A stretch of DNA of 64,000 bases from Watersipora subatra (taxonomy: Eukaryota > Bryozoa > Gymnolaemata > Cheilostomatida > Watersiporidae): NCBI RefSeq assembly GCF_963576615.1, contig NC_088717.1, positions 23,463,344-23,527,343 of the forward strand, given 5' to 3'. A program made the translations under genes and the position numbers. How positions within the stretch are numbered: the stretch's first letter is position 1; each line of letters begins with the position of its first letter. Below the pieces are notes generated by a model. It worked only from the letters and a program-made list of their open reading frames with translations, had not been told where the DNA came from and did no database searches. Of this stretch, positions 55,368 through 64,000 are shown in pieces.

Positions 55368-58300
55368 GTATGAATTCACTTAGTTCTTAGTGGATTTTAT
55401 ATACATCAAAGCTTTAAACATTCAGATGTCTCATAGTTGGCAATGAGACATCAATGCGTTTGTTGTTTAGTCTCATCTTATTCTTGGCAGTCACGCCAAC
55501 ATAAGCATCAACAGAGTTGATCCTTGTTTGTCTTGTTGTAATAAAAAAAGTGGACGACAATTACGACACCGAGTTTCCACCATTGTCGTCGCAGAACAAA
55601 ACCCTTAAAACAGAAATGATAGCCCTAAAAAGGGCTGAGGTGGTTGGTGAGACTACTGGCACTCAAAAATCGATTTTGACTGGTGAGTCCAGTAGCCCGA
55701 GAGGGTCACTGTCGTCCCCGATAGGATCTACCAATGGGCGAATGGTCTTGGACCCCACTTCATGCTTGTAAAAGCGAATGAGCTGTCAATCAGTGTGTAC
55801 CCGTAATTGTAGACGTCAGAATGCGCAAGAGTTGATGACATCTTTTCTAAGCCTATAATCCGGCAGCTTCAAATTGCTAACTCAACGGATCTATATTACG
55901 TTCATCGCAATTCAGACAAATTTGAATAGTCATTTATAAGGCGCACGCTTAACACTTGTTCAATGTAGAGTGTATGTATGTGTGATACTAGCAATTTTTT
56001 TATGTTAACCATTTATTACCATATTGTTCTAAGATTTGCATGTTACTATACAAACACAAAAAAAATTATTAATACTCGTATTGCGTGATTAGTTAGTGAC
56101 AAATGTTATCGTTTTTGTATTCGAAATATGTTATTGTGGAATTGGTTGACCTGATTACTGTGCAGCCAATCAATTTGTAGATTTTTCTTGGGATTGCTAT
56201 ATAACCTGCCGGTTTGATCATTGTTGGTGTGTTACTGCTTGGTACTGAGAGATATAACACCAATAAAGATACTGCGTTTTTTACAAACAAGCTCTGCTTG
56301 AGTTGAAAAGCAAATAGGTATAACATTCTTGTCACTGTTTCTGACTTTAGCATTGTGATATTAGCCAGCGTATCATAGCTGCATTCACTATAAGTGTTAT
56401 TGACCGAACATCAAGAATTATTGCGCTTGGCTTGCTAGGGTGTAATAGTTGAGAAAAGTCACCATCGAGTCTGTTTATCGGCTCACCATCGAGTCTGTTT
56501 ATCGGCTCACCATAGAGTCTGTTTATCGGCTCACCATCGAGTCTGTTTATCGGCTCACCATCGAGTCTGTTTATCGGCTCACCATCGAGTCTGTTTATCG
56601 GCTCACCATCGAGTCTGTTTATCGGCTCACCATCGAGTCTGTTTATCGGCTCACCATCGAGTCTGTTTATCGGCTCACCATCGAGTCTGTTTATCGGCTC
56701 ACCCGCGAGTCTGTTTATCGGCTCACCCGCGAGTCTGTTTATCGGCTCACCCGCGAGTCTGTTTATCGGCTCACCCGCGAGTCTGTTTATCGGCTCACTC
56801 TCGAGTCTGCTTATCGGCTCACCATCGAGTCTGTTTATCGGCTCACTCTCGAGTCTGTTTATCGGCTCACTCTCGAGTCTGCTTATCGGCTCACTCTCGA
56901 GTCTGCTTATCGGCTCACTCTCGAGTCTCTTTATCGGCTCACCCACAAGTCTGTTTATTGACTCATCAAGTTGTGTGAACTCGCTCTTGAGTTGGGAGTT
57001 GTCTATCCTTGTCGAGTAGAATTTACTTCATTGTATGTTGAAGGAAATGCTGAACTGTTATGATTTTCATTTGCGTTTCATATCGTAGTCAAATTCAATG
57101 GTCTGACAGAGCTATGAACATCAGCTGTTGCTACGTTCAAATTAATGTTACTAACAGAGTTCGGGGCTGCAAACCAAGAGCTTTTTTCTATAAAATTAAA
57201 CCTTTGTCATTACAAATACAGAGACTAATATATATAAATCTTTGCAAACAACTTACGTACCTACTGAATAACAAAAAGTTTAGCATTCATTGATGTATTA
57301 TTTGAATAAAATGAAGTATATGTGCAAATGAATACATGTATATGGATATACTAGCGGAATTAGTCATAGCTTGCTGTGGTTCATGATTTGCTAATATAAT
57401 CAATTCAATAATAATTAGTGCTAAGCAATAAAATTATGTTTTATTTTTATTGATGTTTTTGTAGGGAATAATATAATTTTAATATTATTTACTGCAAATT
57501 GCGGTGTAGTACATGCATATACTACTTAGTATTGTACAGCTAACTATTTGAATACAAAAATATAGTAGTTAATCAAACATATATACATGTATATATATAT
57601 ATACATGTATGTATATATATATATGTTGCATATAATTTAAGAATATGGATGCTTTGGGGATGTTTCTTCATGTGGATTGTTAACAAATAGGTAGAAGCTA
57701 TGATTTTATTTATATTGCTACTAAAGAGAAACTTGTTTATACAGGGATGTAGAAGGTATTAATGTGAAACTTGTTGATGGAATCTATGGCCATACCTTTA
57801 GTTACTAGTTGCTCTTCTCAATGGTCTACCTATAAGATCTAATATGATTTCCTTTCGCTGAAGAGTCATCTTAAACACATTTTGTTGTGCCAAAGCTATG
57901 TCTGTATGGGACTCTCTTGCAGGTTTCACGCACTCAGCTTACACTTTTGGACTAGAAAGTCACATAACCCAGTCAAAAATAAATGGCACTCTCGTTCCTC
58001 CAGCCGCTCTCCTTAACATCATACAGAGAGGTCTTTTTTATACTGAGGCAGAAATAAGCATTGCCGAGGTAAGGTGCTTCTGATTCAACTGCTCTTATTG
58101 GTATATAGTTTGTGATTTTCTCGTTAAATTATTGCTGGTTTTATTGCATATTCAGGGTTTTCATCTCTACTTTGTAGGTTTTAGTGAGACATTTTTATCG
58201 ATTAACCGATTATCGATAGAGATGTTTCACTTTTGCTAGTTTTTAACATTAAGATACTTTTTGACATAGAACATGCTTTTACTGGTGAGATATTTCCACG

Positions 58301-60802
58301 ATAACGTGCTTGCTATAGCATTATAACGTGCTTGTTATAGCATGTTTCCTATTACATCTTTACCATTAACATGCTTTCTACGCATTGGCGAAATGCACAG
58401 CTGACATGCAGTATAGATGACTGCTGTTGATACACACATTGACAGTGCCAAACTATGCATTACGCCTACGAGAAATGCTGCAGAAATTATTCGTGCGGTT
58501 TGGCAGGAAGTCTGGGTCACGTGATCAGATTACGACTAGACGAGTCGACCAAACCGAAACAAAACTGTAAAGTAGCGAGCGTCTATATTTGATGAGGGCT
58601 TTTCAGTAGAACCCGAAGTATTTGTCACAAACTAGTGCTACGAGACATTTTATATTGAGCGTTTTATTAATATTTCATTTTACGTGATAACATCACGTGT
58701 CAAAACAATAACCACGTCGAGATGAATATGTCATCGAAATAAAGGGGTTTCAATTTACGGCGTTTTCATGATGGCTGCGAATAACTGCTCGTTTTTTAGC
58801 TTTTAGGACTTGTAATCACATTTCCACATGATTTGCGCCTACAACACAGCAGAGTAAGACATGGTGAATCTTCTGATACCAAATAACTGTAATGTAAATT
58901 TTGTTGCAAGTCAACCTTTAAGGGATTTAACTCTTAGTCAGTCGCGACTAGACAAGGGGGGATGTAAGTAAATGTACTGTAATAAGTTACAACCTGTTCA
59001 ACTCTAAATATCAACTCACACTAACCCACTTCAAGTCTCATGAAAATGGGTGTGAAAATAGTCTCTTGTAACATCCAATTGTGGTTCAGTCTGTGTTTGG
59101 AAGTATTCTCTATCGATATAATCATTGGCACCAAGTTAACACTAACCAATTACAGGATGGCTCGGAGCGTATGATTGAGTCTCTATCCTTAATTGATGCT
59201 GTCATGCCAGATGTTGTGGAGTCTAGAAAAGTAGCTGCTGCCAAGCAAGCGCAGATAGTTTCCGAACAGAGCGCCATAAACGGCTCGGAGGAAGGTGAGG
59301 GCTGTGAAAAATAGGCACTGATGAAATCGCTTGAACAACTAGCTCTACCAATTCATCTGATTCATTTCCTATAGGGAACTACTAGTTGTGACTTCTCCAT
59401 AGCAAAACTCCTTCTGAATAATATTTTGAAAACAGTTTTGGAATCTGTTTTTTTAGGGAGTATTTGAAACTTTTTTAAATACTTATTTCACAGTTCCTGA
59501 TATGTTGTAAAAGCAACGAAAGGGGGTTTTTCTATTTTTAGCTACATTTTGGAAAAAAGAAACCTGACCAAGGTATTGCTATATAAGCTTAGATGAAGTA
59601 TTCCGTAGGCAGTAGTGAAAATGTGTATTCGAAAGCATTTGAAGGTATTGCCTCATAAAATATGAACCAGAGGAGATGAGTGTATGTTTAGTTTTGACAT
59701 CAATATATGAAAAGTTTGTTAATCTTTGAAAATGGCATGTCTTGGTTCCCTCAGCATTCTCAAATCAATGTGAAATAAAAAAGTAAAAAGTCTTGAAACT
59801 ATATTTTGTATTATCATACTTGTCATGAGCTGAGAAACATCATATTTATTGGTTGCATTTACTAATTTAACTGCAGTAGTTTATAGCTCATGGTTAAAAA
59901 GGGAAAGGTGGAAGGGCGTGACACAAGACTTTCTAAAGTTTACACATTTCTTCATGAGTGCATTCGTGCCTAAACAAATTGTAGGTTTGTGACAATGATC
60001 TTTCCTTTATGTTATGAAATGTTGAAATGCTGACGGCCACACATCTTTGTTTGCTGAGTTTTCAATAGTTCATAAAAGAGGACATATCGGAAGTGATAAA
60101 AATTGAGCCTATTATTTTACCATCAAGAGTGGCTAAAATGGAAGTTTTATTTGTGCGTTTTTTACTGATAAAAGAAGTTTATTATAGACAAAATAAAAGA
60201 ACTAATAATTAATTTTTTTTGCGCTATTGCGTGTATTTATAGACCTAACTAATTAAATAATGCATATATAAAGAATTATGTAGAATGACAAACGCACTTA
60301 ATTATGTATATTCATGAATAGATTTTTTTTTTGAAGAATGATTGGTTATTGTAAAGATAACACTTCAGAATGCTCAGGCTAAAGCTAGCACAGGGAGCGA
60401 AGGAAGGGAAACAAACTATTTCATTAGGGAACTTCTCTTTATTAAAATATAGCTGTCTTCTCTGTTATTGCGTAATTTTGTTGCCGTCAGACCTTTTCAC
60501 CTCTTTATAAACTCTGTAAATGCAGCACTTCTCATCATCAATTATATGGTATGCTGTTGACCTGTTGACCCGGGTTAGCTATTGCTGGAAGGAATATTGT
60601 GCTTTACTAAGCCTCCAAATTTGTTTATCGTTTAAACATTTGTAGTGGCATCATCGTCAGTCGGAGGCCGCGGTGATGGCGCTGACATGGAAATAGATGC
60701 TGCCATAGAGATTCCTCCTAGTAAAACCACAGTACTTCGCGGCCATGAATCTGAAGTGTTTATCTGTGCCTGGAGTCCAAAAAATGACATTCTAGCTTCA
60801 GG
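55310..60802 (+). CDS. TBL1XR1: TBL1/TBL1XR1 (ebi), first four coding exons; gene continues past the window
   Basis: WD40 protein of the NCoR/SMRT-HDAC3 corepressor complex that mediates exchange of corepressors for coactivators. Exons: 55310-55367, 57923-58068, 59156-59294, 60646-60802, all GT-AG and in phase. The N-terminus [18 protein letters not shown] with [12 protein letters not shown] is the LisH tetramerisation motif. [14 protein letters not shown] and AEISIAE follow, then [14 protein letters not shown], the F-box-like region. Next come a low-complexity linker, MEID, and [21 protein letters not shown], the start of the first WD40 repeat. The remaining WD40 repeats must lie beyond 64000. 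A single invertebrate gene would be the ancestor of vertebrate TBL1X and TBL1XR1, so the symbol is approximate. Confidence 0.95.
55378..56458. other. TBL1 intron 1, first part
   Basis: No recognised element. A chance ORF at 55517-55771 has no splice sites or motif. Confidence 0.4.
56459..56966. repeat. 24-bp minisatellite open on both strands
   Basis: About 21 copies of TCACCATCGAGTCTGTTTAT plus CGGC. With 24 bp per unit and no stops, it gives 8-residue repeats on + (TIESVYRL) and - (GEPINRLD). Lies in TBL1 intron 1. Confidence 0.97.
57585..57625. repeat. TA-rich microsatellite
   Basis: ATATATACATGTATATAT repeats, partly palindromic. Confidence 0.85.
57923..58068 (+). CDS. TBL1XR1: TBL1 exon 2
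   Basis: 48 codons, phase 1 to 0. [20 protein letters not shown] and [15 protein letters not shown] are nearly identical to human TBL1XR1. Acceptor CTTGCAG, donor GAG|GTAAGG. Confidence 0.97.
59156..59294 (+). CDS. TBL1XR1: TBL1 exon 3
   Basis: 46 codons plus one base. [20 protein letters not shown] matches human TBL1XR1; an Ala/Lys/Gln linker follows. Acceptor TTACAG, donor AAG|GTGAGG. Confidence 0.97.
59295..60645. other. TBL1 intron 3
   Basis: AT-rich intron without a recognised element. Confidence 0.5.
60646..60802 (+). CDS. TBL1XR1: TBL1 exon 4 (start of WD40 propeller)
   Basis: 51 codons, phase 1 to 2. [20 protein letters not shown] then ILASG match the first WD40 repeat. Donor CAGG|GTGAGT. 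The expected next residues (SGDSTARIW) are not found with confidence in the window. Confidence 0.96.
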
Positions 60803-61445
60803 GTGAGTAGTAGCGGTGCAGGAATTAGCAATTCTATTTAGTTTGATGATGAACATTAGGCAAAACGCATCTTGCAACAGTACTGATGGAAGGCTATTTT
60901 CAGTGGTGATAAAGATTCAATGGTATCAACCAGAAAGTTTCTCATCAAAACAGCTTCGGAGATATGTCTGTAGGTCATGGAAGGTCTAGAACTGTCAACT
61001 AAGGCCTAGAATGCCTTTTGTTATTTTCGCCAACGGTCTAACCGCAGTAGAGTAGGGCAAGTCTTATAATGTTGCCATTGGAAACGAATAAGCTAAAATG
61101 GAGAGACGTTTATGATTAAGATCTGTGTAAGATTTTTCTCTGAAATTGAAAATTTATATTTTATTAAAAATTTCAAAGCTGCGACAGTATAGGAGTGTTA
61201 GAGTGATTTTTGTGTGGCATTTTCATATTGTCCATGTTACATTGGTTGGTGAGAGATTAAAATTTTGTTTGGTTGCACTTAAGTAAATTATTTGTTGGGT
61301 GTTTCTAAAATGAATAACAGAGAAGCTATCAACAGCTGAGTGCTGGTAGTATTATGTAACTAATGAGTGCCTTTGTATGTTTAGCTTTGGTTGACTTGTG
61401 ACTAATTGCTGTTAAGTTGACTGTGGTTAACTTATGGTAACAGCT

Positions 61446-61999
61446 AAGTGTTTTACTGCCACATGTAACGATTTTATCTTTGGTTCTGCCCGAAATCACG
61501 AAATGATTGAAAAACTCAGAATTATTCAGCCGAAATTGTCGCGAGACGCAAAAAATACTAACGCGATTTGCCATCATAAATACGATGCAACTGATTTGAT
61601 TGCAATAAAGATGGCAACTCTTTTTTGCTACGGAACCATAAAAAAGCTGCTAAAAAAGAAGTTATTATTATTAAAAAAGAAGCGATTTGTAGCCATGCTG
61701 TCCGAACGATGAATAACCAACGATAGTGCAATCAAGTCAGTTGCATCGCTTTTACTATGGCAAATCGTGTTAGTATTTTACTTGCATGTCGTGTTATGTG
61801 CATTGGAATATAGAAATGCGAAAGCTGCTAGAATCGTGCTCGCTAATAATTCTTTCAGCCAATTAAAAGCGTTTCGTCAATGATTTCGGTGTGCATGCAC
61901 CGCTCTGACAATTCTGCGAATTTCGGCCGAATAATTCTGTGGTTTTTGTTCATTTCGGTCAAAACCAACGATAGAATCGTTACGCGTGGCCGTACCTTA
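61446..61999. mobile_element. Long-hairpin (foldback) element
   Basis: The two halves are inverted copies: CAGAATTATTCAGCCGAAATT (61517 region) against its complement at about 61918-61945, and ACGCGATTTGCCAT...GATGCAACTGATTTGATTGC (61560-61604) against 61726-61780. The outer ends (CTGCCACATGTAACGATT / AATCGTTACGCGTGGCC) also match. No transposase frame. In TBL1 intron 4. Confidence 0.75.
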
Positions 62000-62049
62000 A
62001 GCCTAGTGTAGACATTTGCTGTCACTACACTTACCGATGCTACCAAACA

Positions 62050-62350
62050 ACACTGATGGGTCAATGTTAATGGCTAATGGGTCACACTGATATATAGATT
62101 GACTAATCAGAATTCGCCTTAGTTGTATGGAGGATATGACTCTCATGCTGGATTTTCCAGTGATGTTATTAAAGTATCAGGATATTTATTCTATAATATT
62201 GATTATCAACTATGTGTAATAGCAATAATTTGTTTGTGCAGCTATTTGTATTACTGTATTCGTTTTTGGGAAAAAATGTTACACATCAAAAAAAGTTAAA
62301 GTACTGCAGGATTTTATTATTGAATATCGATTATCAGCCTATTTGTAAAT
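62050..62350. repeat. Dispersed repeat related to 29210-29620
   Basis: TGCTGGATTTTCCAG, AAAGTATCAGGATATTTATT and GTGCAGCTATTTGTATTAC follow in the same order as in the 29.2-kb copy. Here the unit occurs only about twice. Confidence 0.6.
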
Positions 62351-62692
62351 ACTGTAATTTTATTTTGGCAAGGTATAAAAATACATTGATTTAATTATAT
62401 GAATTATCTATAAGATATAATTAGGTCAATGGAGGTTTAATTTCCAGACGCATAAACAACACATCTATAAGACTTGTCCGTTGTCAGTGCTGCCAATGTG
62501 TCATTTTGAAATGAGCATATCGGTTAGTACAAATAAAACTGATGTATCTCTGATTGGTTGAAATGATCCAATAATAATTCTTTAGATTTCAACAGATCAC
62601 CTAAAGAATTATGTTAAACGTTTTATTAGCTGCTCTAATTCATGCTAGTAACCATTATATGTCTGCCACAAATGCTTGTAGATGCTTGTGTG

Positions 62693-63851
62693 CAGGGTTG
62701 GCTCGGTTTAAACTACCCGAAAAAAATCGGTTTTTATGTTATTTTTTTTTCAGTTTTTTCATTATTTTTGTGAAAAACATAATATCTTAACCTCCTAATG
62801 GTTCATGTGCGATAGAAATGCAATGATATGTAATTATCGGACACAGTAGTAAATTGATGGCTGACCTCAAGTTGAAACTACATGAAATCCTAGCACAACA
62901 ATGAATTAGTGAATTTCATTTTCAATTGCTTTTATCAAGTGATATAATGATCTCTTTAATGATGAAATATAAAATCCATGTTAAATATACTAATCCAATC
63001 ATCGTCTCTAATAATGAATAAATACTTTCTCAAGTCTGGCCAGTGAGAAAGGATTACTTATAACTAGAAATTAAAACAATAAAATTCTTTTGGGCAAAAG
63101 CTTTAAGTTTGTGAATTAATATTTCATTTATTGGGCACATGCCAAAGTAGTTGGATTGTTAGAATTCAGTTTATCAGGTTTTTTGTGTTTTGAAAAGTTA
63201 AAGTTGTGTCTCAAATTTCCAACACGCTTCGCAAACAGGATCCCGTTTGGCAGTTTTTCACTTGAACTGCAAAAGGCAAAGGTTTTAAGGCAAAATTTAA
63301 TAAGTGTGCTGGCGTAACGCGAGGTCACGCAGATAGGCTTAATGCTCACTTAGCAAAATGTCAAGCTGAAAACACCAACTTAGACAGTGATGCTAGTATT
63401 CAGGTGATAGAAGTTGAGTCATCTGCCACTGCTCCAAACACTAACAAATGCATCTGCATTATCCTCTGCTCCACACTACCACCCAACTAATCACTTGGAT
63501 TAAAATTCCTACTTATGCATAGAGCTGTATGTAAAATATTCACTTTATGTCATAAGTTTTCTGCTCTGTATTTCATCAATCATGTTTGATTAAAGACTCA
63601 TTCCGAAATTTCCATGTTTTCTCTCTTGTTTCCCATAACAACTCTCACAGTACCATCTTTAACAGATGGTTTCACATATGTATGTTTAATGCTCAATCAT
63701 GCAGCTATAGTAAGTGATGTTAATTAGACTTAAAATTTCAAAAACCGTAGTAAAATTATAAAAACCATAAAAACCAGTTTAAACCATAAAAACCGGTTTA
63801 AACCATAAATACCTGGTTTTTCATAAAAACCATGGTTTTTTCCTAATCCTG
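62693..63851 (+). mobile_element. hAT-type DNA transposon remnant
   Basis: Termini CAGGGTTGG at 62693 and the complement of CAGGATTAGG ending at 63851. Flanked by CTTGTGTG (62685-62692) and CTTGTATG (63852-63859), an 8-bp target duplication with one mismatch, typical of hAT. A broken BED zinc-finger frame lies inside; the catalytic domain is missing. AAACCGGTTT-type repeats lie just inside the right end. Confidence 0.82.
63224..63490 (+). pseudogene. BED zinc-finger fragment of a hAT transposase
   Basis: The frame reads RKQDPVWQFF, a TGA stop (63263-63265), then NKCAGVTRGHADRLNAHLAK with a further Cys. This is the C..C...HL..KC pattern of BED fingers with conserved aromatic W before it; the first Cys of the pair is not kept. 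It runs on 40 codons to TAA. It once bound the transposon ends and is now broken by the internal stop and lack of the rest. Confidence 0.75.
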
Positions 63852-64000
63852 CTTGTATGAAGCCCTGTAGTCAACATCGTTTGAAAGCGAATCATAGATG
63901 AAACTACCTTGCGCCCGAAATTGATTGAATTGAAATGTAGTATTTCAGAATGTTATGATATTTGCACTGTGTCAGCATAAGATTTAAAAGCAGTTTTTCA

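Noticed and set aside
60908-60985. Possible TBL1 exon 5 after TTTTCAG, reading GGDKDSMVS like the expected SGDSTARIW
   Set aside because: Phase fits and a few residues resemble the WD40 repeat, but the frame has no ARIW-type match and stops at a TAG within 25 codons. Probably chance or an exon relic.
61434-61712. 92-codon ORF starting MVTAKCF
   Set aside because: Lies wholly within one arm and loop of an inverted-repeat element; no domain recognised.

Overview
This window is animal nuclear DNA: AT-rich, intron-rich, full of satellites and transposons, with GT-AG introns throughout. No exact species can be read from it. The gene set (a PDGF/VEGF-related factor with VEGF-C-type cysteine repeats, ATG3, TBL1/ebi) and the mix of Helitron-like, hAT, Tc1/mariner, Ty3/gypsy-like and Jockey/CR1-like elements suit a marine invertebrate, possibly a lophotrochozoan such as a bryozoan or mollusc. 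That taxonomic guess is an inference.

Three host genes were assembled exon by exon, with splice sites and phases agreeing at every junction. (1) A PDGF/VEGF-related growth factor on the + strand (12297-24041, 8 coding exons, about 302 aa), with TATA and inverted CCAAT signals upstream. (2) ATG3, the E2-like autophagy enzyme that conjugates ATG8/LC3 to phosphatidylethanolamine, complete on the - strand (53560 down to 25026, 8 coding exons, 307 aa). It converges tail to tail with the growth factor. (3) The first four coding exons of TBL1/TBL1XR1 (ebi) on the + strand (55310-60802); the rest lies beyond 64000. ATG3 and TBL1 are head to head. The 3' part of an unidentified cysteine-containing gene lies at 5105-5866 (+). 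A tRNA-Tyr(GTA) gene with a 12-nt intron sits inside the last ATG3 intron.

Most of the rest is mobile or repetitive DNA. At 1477-4846 is a young LTR retrotransposon on the - strand with 5-bp target duplication ACGTG, primer-binding site and polypurine tract. It has Gag, a protease and a coiled-coil ORF but no reverse transcriptase, RNase H or integrase. Its gag stop is UGA-CUAG, the known readthrough context, with the protease directly in frame behind it. Growth-factor intron 1 starts with a minisatellite made of copies of its own 5' splice site. Intron 2 carries a foldback element built from the palindrome CAACTCGAGTTG. ATG3 introns hold a Helitron-like element carrying about 50 copies of a 40-bp satellite, about 63 copies of a 35-bp satellite, a mariner-type MITE, a PIF1/Helitron helicase fragment and a nearly intact antisense non-LTR retrotransposon. 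Around TBL1 lie a 24-bp minisatellite, a long hairpin element and a hAT element with a broken BED zinc finger.

The main points for a second look are: paired loss of two knot cysteines in the growth factor; the splice-donor minisatellite; the RT-less Gag-Pro element with a readthrough stop; the Helitron-born satellite; and the A10 slippery run joining the two LINE ORFs.
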